64,000 nucleotides of DNA from an uncultured Chloroflexota bacterium (GTDB lineage Bacteria > Chloroflexota > UBA11872), in contig OY282448.1 of assembly GCA_958296175.1 (NCBI GenBank), positions 310,001 to 374,000 of the forward strand, read 5' to 3'. Below the pieces are notes generated by a model that did no database searches, had not been told where the DNA came from, and was given only the letters and a program-made list of their open reading frames with translations. Both the position numbers and the translations under genes were made by a program. This document shows, in pieces, positions 8,057 to 18,209 of this stretch; position 1 is the stretch's first letter, and each line of letters begins with the position of its first letter.

Positions 8057-8359
8057 ATGAGCCAGCATCCGCCGCGCCACATCCGCGTGTCCGAGTTCCG
8101 GTTCGACATTCCGCGCCGCGGCGGCGCGGGCACGTTCAGCGTGCCCCGGCATCTGCTGGGGTGGACGGACACGTTCATCGACGAGGCCACGGGCGAGCGT
8201 TACGACCTGGCCTACGTGCTGGCGCAGCTGCACGCGCAGGGGTGGGACGTGCACGACCTGACCAAAGGCCGCGGGACGTTCCGCGAGACGGTGCAGCGGC
8301 TGCCGCTGCCGCACGGCGGGCAGTTTGCGCCCGGCGACCCGGCCACGCGCGAGGCTTGA
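8057..8359 (+). CDS. Hypothetical protein, 100 residues
   Basis: The protein starts at ATG 8057 and contains a compact central part (FSVPRHLLGWTDTFIDEAT, then a helix around YDLAYVLAQLHAQGWDVHDL). No family is recognised. The last codons and the stop fall in the first unit of a 25-bp tandem repeat (8336-8409), so the C-terminal PATREA may be recent. Codon usage matches the neighbours. Confidence 0.6.
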   Translation: MSQHPPRHIRVSEFRFDIPRRGGAGTFSVPRHLLGWTDTFIDEATGERYDLAYVLAQLHAQGWDVHDLTKGRGTFRETVQRLPLPHGGQFAPGDPATREA

Positions 8360-8409
8360 GACCCCGGCCACGCGCGAGGCTCGAGACCCCGGCCACGCGC
8401 GAGGCTTGA
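8336..8409 (+). repeat. Three tandem copies of a 24-25 bp unit across a stop codon
   Basis: Units start at 8336, 8360 and 8385 and read about GACCCCGGCCACGCGCGAGG followed by CTTGA. The first copy supplies the C-terminus and TGA of the 100-residue gene. The first copy lacks one C relative to the other two. Confidence 0.9.
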
Positions 8410-8550
8410 GCCCCCGGCGCACGGCTTGGCTCGGCGCGGCCATCGACGCTGCGCGCCGCCGCCGCGCTTCTGACGCCGGAGACTCTGGCACACGGGCTAT
8501 CCGGCGCGTGGCGTAAACTTCGCGGCGCACGTTCGCCGGCGAGGTGACCG

Positions 8551-9543
8551 ATGTACAGACTGGGCGCCATTGGCGTGGGGAGCGTGGCGGCCGGACACCT
8601 GCGGCGCTTTACGGCCATGCCCAACGTGGAGGTGGCGGGCATGGCCGACCCGTCCGAGGCCTCGGTGGCCGCCATGCGCGGCAGGGTGGCGGGGCTGGAC
8701 ACGGTGCCGGTCTATGCCGACTGGCGCGACCTGCTGGCGGCGCAGCAGCCGGACGCCGTGCTGGTGGCAACCCCGCACACGCTGCATCACGAACAGGTGA
8801 TAGGGGCGCTGGACGCCGGGGCGCACGTGCTGTGCGAAAAGCCGCTGGCGCACACGCCGGAACTGGCGCGCGACATTGCCGCGCACGCGCGGCGCGTCGG
8901 CCGTCACGTGGTGGTGGGCTTTCAGCGGCGTCTGAGCCCGGGCTACGGCTATATGCGCCAGCGCCTGCAGAGCGGCGAGCTTGGCGGCATTCGGCACGTG
9001 CTGGCAACCCAGTGGCAATCGTGGCTGCCCGGCAACCGCGGCACCTGGCGCAGCACGCTGGCGCTGGGCGGCGGGGGGCAGCTGAGCGACTCCGGCAGCC
9101 ACCTGATGGACATGCTGCTCTGGACCACGGGGCTGCGGGTGTGCGAGGTGGACGGCCGCACGCGCGCCTACGGGGGCGAGGTGGAGGTCGACGGCGCGGC
9201 CGTGCTGCTGTTCGACAACGGCGCCATCGGCACGCTGTCGATCATCGGCACCGGCCACACCTTTGGCGAACGGCTGTCGGTGGTGGCGGCCGACGGGGCG
9301 GTGCGCGCCGACTGGGCGTCCGGCGGCGTGGAAGTCATCACGGAAGAAGACGGCGCCAGCAAGACCGCGCGCGAAGTCGGCGGCTTGCCCGAGGGCAGCA
9401 ACCCGGACGCGCACTTTATGGCGGTGCTGGACGGCGCGGCGAACGCGTCGCCGCCGGAGGACAGCGTGCACCTGCTGGAGGTGCTGGCGGCCATTCGGCG
9501 GTCGGCGGCGGCGGGGCGGCGGGAAGTTATCGCGCCGGCGTAG
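8551..9543 (+). CDS. Gfo/Idh/MocA family oxidoreductase
   Basis: The 330-residue protein has an N-terminal Rossmann fold with GVGSVAAGH at about residues 8-16. The family signature CEKPLA is near residue 95, and its lysine takes part in catalysis in related sugar dehydrogenases. A C-terminal alpha/beta domain follows, with a GGGGQLSDSGSHLMD segment carrying the usual His. Members oxidise or reduce sugars, inositols or biliverdin with NAD(P). The substrate here is unknown. The gene stands alone between a repeat-rich gap and the convergent bfn gene. Confidence 0.9.
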   Translation: MYRLGAIGVGSVAAGHLRRFTAMPNVEVAGMADPSEASVAAMRGRVAGLDTVPVYADWRDLLAAQQPDAVLVATPHTLHHEQVIGALDAGAHVLCEKPLAHTPELARDIAAHARRVGRHVVVGFQRRLSPGYGYMRQRLQSGELGGIRHVLATQWQSWLPGNRGTWRSTLALGGGGQLSDSGSHLMDMLLWTTGLRVCEVDGRTRAYGGEVEVDGAAVLLFDNGAIGTLSIIGTGHTFGERLSVVAADGAVRADWASGGVEVITEEDGASKTAREVGGLPEGSNPDAHFMAVLDGAANASPPEDSVHLLEVLAAIRRSAAAGRREVIAPA

Positions 9544-9558
9544 GGCGGGGCGGGCGCG

Positions 9559-10068
9559 CTAGGGTTTGTTGCCGAGGTCGTCGATGTCGAGCTCGTTGAT
9601 GAATTCGCGGAAGACTTCCAGTTTTTCCTCGGCCACGGGCTCGCCGCCGCTCGATTCGTCGTCGTCGATATCCGCTTCGAATCCGGCGGCGTCCAGCACC
9701 TGGGGGTTCACCAGGATGGGCGCGTCCACGCGCACGGCCAGCGCGATGGCGTCGCTGGGGCGCGCGTCCAGCTCGTAGCGGCTGCCGCTGACGTCCACCA
9801 GGATTACGGCTACGAAGGTGGTGTCCACCAGGTCGGTGACGGCCACGTGTTGGACGGCGCCGCCGACGGTTTCGATGGTCTGTTTGAGCAGGTCGTGCGT
9901 CAGGGGGCGGGGGACGTCGTGGTCTTGCAGGCGCACGGCAATGGCGTCGGCTTCGTTCTGGCCGATGAGGATCGTGAGATAGCGCGGGCCGCTGCGTTCT
10001 CGCAGCACCACCACGCGGCTGGAGCTGATGAGATTGACGCGCACGCTGTCCACGATCATTTCGATCAT
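9559..10068 (-). CDS. Bifunctional nuclease family protein (DUF151)
   Basis: The 169-residue protein aligns along its length with the BFN/DUF151 family. It has the hallmark segments YLTILIGQNEADAIA, TFVAVILVD and LDARPSDAIALAVR. Characterised members have RNase and DNase activity. An acidic tail follows the domain (DIDDDESSGG and later). The start overlaps the end of lysC by 4 bp, so it is the second gene of a lysC-bfn operon. Confidence 0.92.
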   Translation of the reverse strand: MIEMIVDSVRVNLISSSRVVVLRERSGPRYLTILIGQNEADAIAVRLQDHDVPRPLTHDLLKQTIETVGGAVQHVAVTDLVDTTFVAVILVDVSGSRYELDARPSDAIALAVRVDAPILVNPQVLDAAGFEADIDDDESSGGEPVAEEKLEVFREFINELDIDDLGNKP

Positions 10069-11303
10069 GACGGAGATTCCAGGTCGAACTCGTCATGCAG
10101 CCGCTGGGCCGCGCGCGCCACGTCGGGCGCGGCCACCAGGCAGGTGAGGCGAATCTCGCTGGTGGTGATGCTCTGGATGTTGATGCCGGCCGAGGACAGC
10201 GCGCCGAACATGCGCGCGGCAATGCCGGGCGTGCTCTGAATGCCGACGCCCACGATGCTGATCTTGCCCAGGTCGGTTGCGGCAGCCACGTCGCGCGCGC
10301 CGACCTCGGCGGCCACGGGGCGGATGAGCTCCAGGGTGGTGTCCAGGTCGGTCTCGGCCACGGTGAACGACACGTCGGTCACGCCGCCGTCGGAGGCGTT
10401 TTGCAGGATCACGTCGATGTTGATCTGGCGGTCGGCCAGCGGCTGGAACAGGGCATGGGCAAGCCCCGGCCGGTCGCTCACGCCGCGCACCGTCACACGC
10501 GCTACGTCCAGGTCGTGCGCAATGGCGCGCACCCGCTGCATAGTTTCGATTGGAACCGCCGATTCGGCCACGATTTGCGTCCCCGGAGCGTCACTGAAAC
10601 TCGACCGTACCACCACGGGCAGGCCGAAGTGTTCGGCAATCTCCACGGCGCGCGGATGCATCACGCGCGCGCCCAGCTTGGCCATCTCCAGCATCTCGTC
10701 GTAGATCACCACGTCGAGCTTGCGGGCCGAGGGCACGATGCGCGGGTCGGCCGTGAACACGCCCTCCACGTCGGTGTAAATCTCGCAGCGGTCCACACCC
10801 AGCGCCACGCCCAGCGCCACGGCGGAAGTGTCGGACGTGCCGCGCGCCAGGGTCACGATGTCACCGTCCGGCCCCAGGCCCTGAAAGCCGGCCATGACAG
10901 GGACGCAGCCGCCGCGCAGCTCGCCGCGGATGCGCGTGGGCGCAATTTCCGTGATGCGCGCGCGTCCGTAATGCCCGTTGGTGCGGATGCCGGCCTGGGG
11001 GCCCGACAAGGCCACGGCGTCGTCGCCCAGCTCGTGCAGCGCCATGGACAGCAGCGCGGCGGACACCAGCTCGCCGGTGGAGAGGAGAAAGTCCATCTCG
11101 CGCAGCCGCGGACGCGAGGACAGCCGCCGGGCCGCGGTGATGAGTTCGTCGGTGGTGTCCCCCATGGCCGACACGACCACGGCCACGCGGTCGCCGTGCT
11201 GGATCGAGTCGTGAATCCGCTCGGCGACCGCCCGAATCCTCTCGCTGGTGGCGACGGACGACCCGCCGTATTTCTGCACGAGTAAAGCCACGTCGACTTG
11301 CAC
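10065..11303 (-). CDS. lysC: Aspartate kinase
   Basis: The 412-residue protein phosphorylates aspartate, the entry step to lysine, threonine and methionine. The kinase motif KYGGSSV is at residues 11-17, FTADPR is in the middle, and two ACT regulatory domains fill the last 150 residues. Length and layout match class-II, ACT-regulated aspartokinases. Two in-frame GTG starts are possible, 11303 and 11291; GGTGG lies 11 nt before the latter. It is followed by bfn with a 4-bp overlap. Threonine synthase of the same pathway is encoded at 30067-31314. Confidence 0.95.
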   Translation of the reverse strand: MQVDVALLVQKYGGSSVATSERIRAVAERIHDSIQHGDRVAVVVSAMGDTTDELITAARRLSSRPRLREMDFLLSTGELVSAALLSMALHELGDDAVALSGPQAGIRTNGHYGRARITEIAPTRIRGELRGGCVPVMAGFQGLGPDGDIVTLARGTSDTSAVALGVALGVDRCEIYTDVEGVFTADPRIVPSARKLDVVIYDEMLEMAKLGARVMHPRAVEIAEHFGLPVVVRSSFSDAPGTQIVAESAVPIETMQRVRAIAHDLDVARVTVRGVSDRPGLAHALFQPLADRQINIDVILQNASDGGVTDVSFTVAETDLDTTLELIRPVAAEVGARDVAAATDLGKISIVGVGIQSTPGIAARMFGALSSAGINIQSITTSEIRLTCLVAAPDVARAAQRLHDEFDLESPS

Positions 11304-11433
11304 CCACCGGAAGCGGACATTGCGATGCTAGCAACCATTGGCGCGGGTATGTCCCGCTGGCCGCGCGGCGGACGCTCTGGCCCGGCCGCGGGGTCTCGGG
11401 CCGGCGGGTCTTTTGGTCGGCCCTGGAGCGCGG

Positions 11434-13089
11434 CTACCTGGCGCGGGGGTGCGCGGCGTGCGCGGCGGCGGCCTGGCGCGCAAGCGCCAGGATGCGCCGC
11501 TGATACCTGGCCAGCGACCAGCGGTCGGCGCGGCGGCGCGCGGCGGCGCCCAGGTCGCCGCGGCGGCGCGCGTCCCGCGCCAGCTCCAGCGTGCGCGCGC
11601 GCAGCTGGGGCAGCGTGCGCCAGCGGTAGCCGCTGACGCCGTGCTCCACGATCTCGCGCAAGCCCCCGCCGTCGAACACCACCGGCACGGCGCCGCAGGC
11701 CATGAGCTCGGCGACGGCCATGCCGAAGTGCTCGAAGCGCTCCGGGCACCGGCGCGCCGACTCGCCGTAGCCCGCCGCGTGCCAGGCGATGGCGGCGCGC
11801 CGGCGCAGGCGCTCCACGTCGGCTTCGTCGGCCTCCACCAGCAGGTCGACGGGAAGCCCGCGCGCCGCTTGGCGAACCTGCGCCAGGTATTCCCGATCCT
11901 GGCGCCGCCGCCCGACGCCGCCCACCAGCGCCAGCCGCCAGCCAGTCAGACCGCCGCGGCACAGCTCCCGAAACGCACGCAGCATGGCCAGGTGTTTCTT
12001 GTTGTGCCCGCCGGCGAAGAAGCGCCCGATCGAGACGATCAGCGCGTCCTTGGCGTACGCCTGGGAAGCGTCCAGCACCACCGGCGGCTCGATGACGGGG
12101 CCGGCCACGCCCCAGCGGCGCTGGAGCCACGCGGCCGTGTAGTGCGAGTTCGAGGTGACGACGTCGTAGGAACGCAGGGCGCGCTGATAGCGCGCGGCGC
12201 GGTCGTCGGCCGCCCACGCGCCCAGCGCGGGGACGAGCCGCCGCGTGAGGCGGTGATAGAGGTTGCGCGCCAGCGAGCCGCGTTCTTCGATGGAGGCCAG
12301 CGCCAGCCCCAGCGCGCGGCCTTCCTGCGGGTTGGAGGTGCGGTTGGCGGACGAGCGCAGCACCAGCCGGGCGGGCGCCAGGCCGGCGTCGATCCAGGGG
12401 CTGGGCGCAACGCGGCCGCCCTCGCCCGCCGCGCCGCGCGCCGCGGCGCGCCCGTCGGCGGTCTGCACCGTGTAGTCACGGTCGGCATGCGCCATGCCGC
12501 TGAGCCACAGGCGGAGGCGCGCGCCGGCGGCGGCGTGCAGATGGCCGGCGCCGTCGGACTGTCGGTAGCGCAGGCGTCCGCGCCGTTCCGGCCCGAACCA
12601 GCCCTCGGCCTCGCGCGCGGCGCCCAGGGCGCCGCCCAGGCGCCGAACGCCCCGCCCCAGCAGCGCGGGCAGCCGGCGGCTCGGCCGCGCCGGGAAGTAG
12701 ACGAACCGAATGGAGGGCGCGCCCGCGCCGGTCACCAGGCTGTGGTGCGTGCCGTTCACGAACAGCGCCGCGCCGGCGGCCAACTGCGCGGCCGACATCT
12801 GCGCGCGCTCGGGCACGGTGGCGAAGGCCACGTCGGTCAGGTCGACGCCGGAACGGTCGACCAGCGCCTCGCGCGCCACGGCCCGATGCCCGATGACGGT
12901 CACGGGCCCCACGGCGCGCAGCGCGCTTGCGGCCGCCAACACCTGCCGCTCGCCGCCGCCAAGCGTCTCCAGCCAGCCGTCGTACACGACCACGCGGGGC
13001 GGCGTCACCGCCGCCGCTCCGTCGGCCTGGCTTTTGGGTCTGGGAGCGGCCGTTGCGTCTGCGTCATTCCAGCGATCGCGGGCGTCCAT
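11434..13089 (-). CDS. Glycosyltransferase family 4-like protein
   Basis: The 551-residue protein starts at ATG 13089 (MDARDRW). After about 35 variable residues the fold begins with VVVYDGWLETLGGGERQ, the glycine-rich donor loop of GT4 enzymes. The C-terminal domain has a typical glycosyl-transferase-1 layout, with LIVSIGRFFAGGHNKKHL and later GMAVAELMACGAVPVVFDGG then LREIVEHG carrying the nucleotide-sugar Glu. A central insertion of roughly 150 residues separates the two domains, so it is longer than most GT4 enzymes. Acceptor and donor are unknown; a role in envelope polysaccharide is likely. Confidence 0.87.
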   Translation of the reverse strand: MDARDRWNDADATAAPRPKSQADGAAAVTPPRVVVYDGWLETLGGGERQVLAAASALRAVGPVTVIGHRAVAREALVDRSGVDLTDVAFATVPERAQMSAAQLAAGAALFVNGTHHSLVTGAGAPSIRFVYFPARPSRRLPALLGRGVRRLGGALGAAREAEGWFGPERRGRLRYRQSDGAGHLHAAAGARLRLWLSGMAHADRDYTVQTADGRAAARGAAGEGGRVAPSPWIDAGLAPARLVLRSSANRTSNPQEGRALGLALASIEERGSLARNLYHRLTRRLVPALGAWAADDRAARYQRALRSYDVVTSNSHYTAAWLQRRWGVAGPVIEPPVVLDASQAYAKDALIVSIGRFFAGGHNKKHLAMLRAFRELCRGGLTGWRLALVGGVGRRRQDREYLAQVRQAARGLPVDLLVEADEADVERLRRRAAIAWHAAGYGESARRCPERFEHFGMAVAELMACGAVPVVFDGGGLREIVEHGVSGYRWRTLPQLRARTLELARDARRRGDLGAAARRRADRWSLARYQRRILALARQAAAAHAAHPRAR

Positions 13090-13263
13090 CGTCAGGCTCG
13101 GACAGGTGCAGGATAGTCGCGGCGCACGGCCGCGCCGACGCGCCGCGCGCCCGCCGCGCCGATTCCAGCGGGCGGCCGCGGCGGTCTGGCCGGGAACGAG
13201 CGCGGGCGCCGCCCGTCCGCGCCAGCGGCGCCGGCGGCTTCCGGGGCGGGGCGGCAAACGCGA

Positions 13264-13269
13264 TAAAAT
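13264..13269 (+). promoter_or_regulatory. -10 box of moaC, placed for a leaderless start
   Basis: TAAAAT ends 6 nt before the GTG of moaC, so transcription would begin at or next to the start codon. No ribosome-binding site is present in the 6 nt between. Confidence 0.5.
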
Positions 13270-13275
13270 AGCGGC

Positions 13276-13824
13276 GTGACCACCCCACGGCGCACGGCAT
13301 CCGCGATTTCCGACGCTTCCCGGCCCCGCTTCACCCATTTCGACGCCGACGGGTCCGCGCGGATGGTGGACGTGTCGGCCAAGCCCGAGACCGAGCGCCT
13401 GGCCGCGGCGCGCGGTATCGTGCGCATGCGGGCGGAGACCCTGGCCATGATCCGCGGGCAACAGGCCGGGGAAGCGTCTGGGCTGCCCAAGGGCGACGTG
13501 CTGGGCATGGCGCGCGTGGCCGGCATCATGGCCGCCAAGCGCACCTCCGAGCTGATTCCGCTCTGCCACCCGCTGCCGCTCAGCGGCCTGGACATCCAGC
13601 TCACGCCGCAGGGCGCCGACGCGCTGCTGGTGGAAGCGCGCGTGCGCACCGTGGCCCGCACCGGCGTGGAGATGGAAGCGCTCACCGCCGTGGCCGCGGC
13701 CGCGCTGACCGTCTACGACATGTGCAAGGCCGTCGACCGCGGCATGCGGATTACCGACATCCACCTCGCGCGCAAGACCGGCGGCGCCAGCGGCGACTTC
13801 CGCGCGGACGCGCCCGCACCCTGA
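13276..13824 (+). CDS. moaC: Cyclic pyranopterin monophosphate synthase
   Basis: The 182-residue protein is MoaC, which completes the conversion of the GTP-derived MoaA product to cPMP in molybdenum-cofactor synthesis. Diagnostic segments are [25 protein letters not shown] and [10 protein letters not shown], then [11 protein letters not shown]. Length is normal. It sits 17 bp before gyrA on the same strand. A sulfite-oxidase-like molybdoenzyme is encoded at 48163-48867, so the cofactor has a user in the same window. Confidence 0.96.
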   Translation: MTTPRRTASAISDASRPRFTHFDADGSARMVDVSAKPETERLAAARGIVRMRAETLAMIRGQQAGEASGLPKGDVLGMARVAGIMAAKRTSELIPLCHPLPLSGLDIQLTPQGADALLVEARVRTVARTGVEMEALTAVAAAALTVYDMCKAVDRGMRITDIHLARKTGGASGDFRADAPAP

Positions 13825-13841
13825 AGCCGAAAGGACCCGCC

Positions 13842-16328
13842 GTGGACGAACGCCCCATCGAACCAATCGACATCGTCGAGGAGATGGAGACGTCGTACAT
13901 CGACTACGCGATGAGCACCATCGTGGCGCGCGCTATTCCCGACGTGCGCGACGGGCTGAAGCCCGTGCAACGGCGCTTGTTGTATTCGATGGACGAACTC
14001 TCCGCCAGCCCCACCGCGGCCTACCGCAAGTCGGCGCGCGTGGTGGGCGACACGATGGGGAAATACCACCCGCACGGCGAGCAGGCGCTGTACGACGCTC
14101 TGGTGCGCATGGCGCAGCCGTTCTCGATTCGTTACGGCCTGGTGGACGGCCAGGGCAACTTCGGCTCGGTGGACGGCGACCCGGCCGCGGCCATGCGCTA
14201 CACCGAGACGCGGCTCACGCCGCTGTCGGCGGCCATGCTGGACGACATCGACCGCGACACCGTGAACTTCGTGGACAACTTCGACGGCACGGCCGAGATG
14301 CCCGAGGTGCTGCCGGCCGTGGCGCCCAACCTGCTCGTCAACGGCGCCAGCGGCATTGCCGTGGGGATGGCCACCAGCATGCCGCCCCACAACTTGCGCG
14401 AGGTGGGCCGCGCCGTGGAGCACCTGATCGACAACCCCGAGGCCGCGGTGCGCGACCTGATGAAGTTCGTGCGCGGCCCCGACTTCCCCACCGGCGGCAT
14501 CATCCTGGGCGCCGAAGGAATCGAACAGGCCTACACCCAGGGCCGCGGGCGCGTGTCCGTGCGCGCACGGGTCGCCGTGGAAGAAGTGCGCGGCGCCACC
14601 CAAGCGCTGGTCGTCACCGAGATTCCCTACCTCCTCAACAAAGCCAATCTGGTGGCGAAGATTGCCTCGCTGGTGCGCGACAAGGTCGTGGAAGGCGTGC
14701 GCGACATCCGCGACGAGTCCGACCGGCACGGCATGCGCGTGGTGATCGAACTGCGCAGCGACGCGCGCCCGGCGGCGGTGCTGAACCAGCTCTACAAGCA
14801 CACCGCGCTGCAAACCACCTTCAGCATCAACAACCTGGCGCTGGTGGATAACCAGCCGGAGCAGCTCTCGCTGCGGCGCCTGCTGGCGCTCTTCATCCAG
14901 CACCGGCGCGAGGTCGTGCGGCGGCGCACGGAGTTCGACCTGCGCAAGGCGGAAGCGCGCGCGCATCTGCTGGAAGGCTACGTCGTCGCCCTGGAGCACA
15001 TCGACGAGGTGATCGCCGTGATCCGCGCGGCCGCGGACACCGAAGCGGCGCGCACCCAGCTGATGCAGCGGTTTGGCCTGAGCGAAATCCAGGCCAACGC
15101 CATTCTCGACATGCAGCTGCGCCGTCTGGTGCGGCTGGAGCGCGACCAGATTCTGGCCGAACTGGCGCAGGTGCGGGCCGCGATTACCGACCTGAAGGAC
15201 ATCCTGGCCAACGAAAGCCGCATCCTGGACATCATCCGCAGCGAGACCCGCGACGTGGTGAAGCGCTTTGGCGACGAGCGCCAGACCGAAATCCGGCACG
15301 GCGCCTCGGGCGACTTCAGCGAGGAAGACCTGGTGGCCGACGAGGCCTGCCTCATCACCATGTCCTCCGGCGGCTACGTCAAGCGCGTGCCCGCCCACAC
15401 CTACCGGCGCCAGGGCCGCGGCGGCAAAGGCATCCGCGGGTTCCGCAGCAAGACCGGCGGCGTGGTGGAGCACTTCCTGGCCGCTAACACGCACGACCAC
15501 CTGCTGTTCTTCACCAACCGCGGCAAGGTCTACCGCCTGCGCGCCTACGAGCTGCCCGAGCAGCGGCGCGACGCGCAAGGGCACAACCTCATCAACCTGC
15601 TGCCCATCGCCCAAGGCGAGCGCGCCACGGCAGTGCTGGCCATCCCCAACTTCGAGGCCGGCGACTGCCTGGTCTTCGGCACCCGCCGCGGCAAGGTCAA
15701 GCGCACGGTGCTGACACAGTTCGTCTCCGTGCGCAGCAACGGCCTGCTGGTCATGGACGTGAGCGACGACGACGAACTGGCCTGGGTGCGCCTGGCCACG
15801 GACGAGCGCCACGTGATGTTCTTCACGCGCAACGGCCGAGCCATCCGCTTCGAGCTGGGCAAGGTGCGCGCCAGCGGCCGCACCAGCGGCGGCGTGCGCG
15901 CCGTCCGCCTGCTGGAGGACGACGAGGTCGTGGCCATGGACCTCACCCGCGACGAGGGCTACGTGCTGCTGGTCACCTCCACCGGCTGCGGCAAGAAAGT
16001 GTCCGTCACCGAGTTCCGGCCCACGGGCCGCGGCGGCCAGGGCGTGAAGGCCATCGGGCTGAACGACAAGACCGGCGCCGTGGCCGACGCCCGCACGCTG
16101 CTCTCGCCGCACGAGGAGATCGCCCTGGTCACGTCCGACGGCCAGGTGATGCGCTGCGGCTGCTCCAGCATCCGCCCGCTCAGCCGCGCGGCCGCCGGCG
16201 TGATCGTCATGCGCATGGACGACGGCGTGGACCTGCTGCGCGTGGCGCGCCTGGCCGACGGCCGCGACGGCGGCAACGGTGGCAACGGCGGCAAGACCGA
16301 CGACCACCCTAAACTTGGCGGCTTCTGA
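13842..16328 (+). CDS. gyrA: DNA gyrase subunit A
   Basis: The 828-residue protein is a type IIA topoisomerase A subunit. The cleavage Tyr is at position 120 in AAAMRYTE. The C-terminal pinwheel repeats are complete and include a GyrA-box form RQGRGGKG, which argues for GyrA rather than ParC. The quinolone-resistance region reads GEQALYD at residues 79-85, so Gln81 replaces the usual Ser (Ser83 in E. coli) while Asp85 is kept. The C-terminus ends in a Gly/Asn repeat tail. The GTG start has AAAGGA 6 nt upstream. No gyrB is visible. Confidence 0.97.
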   Translation: MDERPIEPIDIVEEMETSYIDYAMSTIVARAIPDVRDGLKPVQRRLLYSMDELSASPTAAYRKSARVVGDTMGKYHPHGEQALYDALVRMAQPFSIRYGLVDGQGNFGSVDGDPAAAMRYTETRLTPLSAAMLDDIDRDTVNFVDNFDGTAEMPEVLPAVAPNLLVNGASGIAVGMATSMPPHNLREVGRAVEHLIDNPEAAVRDLMKFVRGPDFPTGGIILGAEGIEQAYTQGRGRVSVRARVAVEEVRGATQALVVTEIPYLLNKANLVAKIASLVRDKVVEGVRDIRDESDRHGMRVVIELRSDARPAAVLNQLYKHTALQTTFSINNLALVDNQPEQLSLRRLLALFIQHRREVVRRRTEFDLRKAEARAHLLEGYVVALEHIDEVIAVIRAAADTEAARTQLMQRFGLSEIQANAILDMQLRRLVRLERDQILAELAQVRAAITDLKDILANESRILDIIRSETRDVVKRFGDERQTEIRHGASGDFSEEDLVADEACLITMSSGGYVKRVPAHTYRRQGRGGKGIRGFRSKTGGVVEHFLAANTHDHLLFFTNRGKVYRLRAYELPEQRRDAQGHNLINLLPIAQGERATAVLAIPNFEAGDCLVFGTRRGKVKRTVLTQFVSVRSNGLLVMDVSDDDELAWVRLATDERHVMFFTRNGRAIRFELGKVRASGRTSGGVRAVRLLEDDEVVAMDLTRDEGYVLLVTSTGCGKKVSVTEFRPTGRGGQGVKAIGLNDKTGAVADARTLLSPHEEIALVTSDGQVMRCGCSSIRPLSRAAAGVIVMRMDDGVDLLRVARLADGRDGGNGGNGGKTDDHPKLGGF

Positions 16329-16448
16329 CGCCCAGCGCGCGCCCCTCGGCCGTCCGTGCTCCCTCGCCCGGCGTAGCTATCATTGAAGAAACGCGGGCGC
16401 GTCGCTTGCCGACGCGCTCGTCCCCTGCCGACGGCGATGGAGCGGCCG

Positions 16449-18209
16449 ATGCGAAGTCCACGATGGGCGCGGGCGTTGGCGGCGGCATTGGCGCTGGCCG
16501 CGTTCGCCCTGCTGCTGGCCGCCTGCGGCGAAGGATTCGGCGAGTCCGAGGCCGCCAACGAGCAGTCGGAGGTCGCGGCCGCCACGTCCGCGCAGGCCGA
16601 CGGCTCCGAGATACATGTCGAGCGCGTCATGGCCGCGCAGCCGGCGCAAGTGTCGGAACCGCTGCCGCCGCCCGCGCCTGCGGCGCTGGTGTCCAAGGTC
16701 TCCGAGCCGAGCGTCTCCGTCGAGCGGGAGCAAGTCGTCGAAGCGTCCGTCCAAACCGAAGCGCTGGCCGCGCCTGCGCCCGCCCAGCAGGCGCAGGCCT
16801 CCAGCGCCGCCGCTCGCCGCGTCATCCGCTCCGCCACCCTCAGCCTCGTCGTGGCCGACGTTGCGGCCAGCCTGCGGGCCGTCCGCGGCGTCGTGAACGC
16901 CGTCCCCGGCGCGTTCGTGTCCAAGAGCGACGAGCGTGGCGACGACCCCAACGCCGTCGGTTCCATCACCGTGCGCGTGCCTGTGGACCGCTTCGACGCG
17001 ACCCTGCAGCGCATCCGCGCGCTGGGCAGCCAGGTCATTTCCGAAGCCGTGACCGCAAGCGACGTGACGGGGCAGTTCACCGACGTGGCGTCGCGGCTGC
17101 GCAACGCCCAGGCCACCGAACGCCAGCTGCAAGACATCCTGGCGCAAGCCGACAGCGTGGAAGACATCCTGGCCGTGCAGGCCGAACTGGCGGCGGTGCG
17201 CGAGCGCGTCGAAGTCTTGCAAGGCCAGCTCGACCTGCTGACCGACCAGACGGATCTGTCCACCATCACGGTCTTTCTGCACCTGCCGCCCGACCTGCGC
17301 GTGGAGCGTCATCCGTCCGACCTCTACGCCATGCACCAGCGCGTGCCGTTGCACATCACGGTCGAGAACGTGGGAACGGTGGAGGTGCGCGCGCTCGAAG
17401 TGCGCGACCGCCTGCACCGCGGCATGATCTTCGTGGAGGCGTCGGCGCCCGGGGTGTACGACCAGGCCAGCCACAGCGTGGTCTGGACACTCGAGCGGCT
17501 GGGTGCCGGCGGAAAATTCGAGGTCTGGTCGAGAGTGCGCCTGGAAGGCAGCGGCGAGCCGATGCAGGCGACGGCCGAGGCGCGCACGCAAAGCCTGGTG
17601 CGCGACGCCGCCATGGACCGGGCCGACCTCACGCTGACCTTCGCCGTCGACCTGCACGTCAGCAAGGACGGCCCGACGGCCGTCGCCGTGGGGCGGGACG
17701 TCGTGTACTCGCTGCACTACGGCAACGCGGGCAACGTCGACGCGCGCGAGGTGCGCCTGGTCGAGCGGCTGCCCGAGGGCATGACCTTCGTGCGCGCCGA
17801 CGGCGGCGGACGCTTCGACGAGTCCCAGCGCGCCGTGGTCTGGGAATACCCCCGGGTGCGGCCCCACGACGGCGGCACGGTGAGCTACACGGCGCGCGTC
17901 GAGCGGGCGGGCGGGCGGCTGCAAACCGAGACGACGATTCGTTCCGCCGAACCCGACCTCGCCGACGTGGACAACCAGGCGGTCACCTTCCTGACCGCCC
18001 TGCCGGAAGAATTCGCCGACCGCGACGTGTGGAACCCGAGCGCCACCGCCCGCGACGCGGTCGACGCGCTGGCGGCTATCGGCCGCTGGCTGGCCAACGC
18101 CGCCATCACGGTCGGCATCGTGGCCGTTCCCATCGCCGCCGGGCTGGCCGTCATCGTCCTGGCCGTCCGAGTCGTGCACGGCCGCCTCCAACGAACCCCG
18201 CGCCGCTAG
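16449..18209 (+). CDS. DUF4349 lipoprotein with DUF11-like repeats
   Basis: The protein (about 586 residues) begins with a signal peptide ending in the lipobox LLLAAC. A low-complexity Glu/Ala/Pro stretch follows. A DUF4349 domain (starting RRVIRSATLSLVV) includes a long coiled-coil between LRNAQATERQ and VLQGQLDLL. Two DUF11-like immunoglobulin-type repeats come next, around VPLHITVENVG and VVYSLHYGNAGN. A C-terminal membrane segment (AITVGIVAVPIAAGLAVIV) ends in a basic tail. It is therefore anchored at both ends of the chain. ATG 16449 has GGAGC 6 nt upstream; ATG 16437 is an alternative. Its stop overlaps that of the convergent mnmG by 4 bp. Confidence 0.83.
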   Translation: MRSPRWARALAAALALAAFALLLAACGEGFGESEAANEQSEVAAATSAQADGSEIHVERVMAAQPAQVSEPLPPPAPAALVSKVSEPSVSVEREQVVEASVQTEALAAPAPAQQAQASSAAARRVIRSATLSLVVADVAASLRAVRGVVNAVPGAFVSKSDERGDDPNAVGSITVRVPVDRFDATLQRIRALGSQVISEAVTASDVTGQFTDVASRLRNAQATERQLQDILAQADSVEDILAVQAELAAVRERVEVLQGQLDLLTDQTDLSTITVFLHLPPDLRVERHPSDLYAMHQRVPLHITVENVGTVEVRALEVRDRLHRGMIFVEASAPGVYDQASHSVVWTLERLGAGGKFEVWSRVRLEGSGEPMQATAEARTQSLVRDAAMDRADLTLTFAVDLHVSKDGPTAVAVGRDVVYSLHYGNAGNVDAREVRLVERLPEGMTFVRADGGGRFDESQRAVVWEYPRVRPHDGGTVSYTARVERAGGRLQTETTIRSAEPDLADVDNQAVTFLTALPEEFADRDVWNPSATARDAVDALAAIGRWLANAAITVGIVAVPIAAGLAVIVLAVRVVHGRLQRTPRR

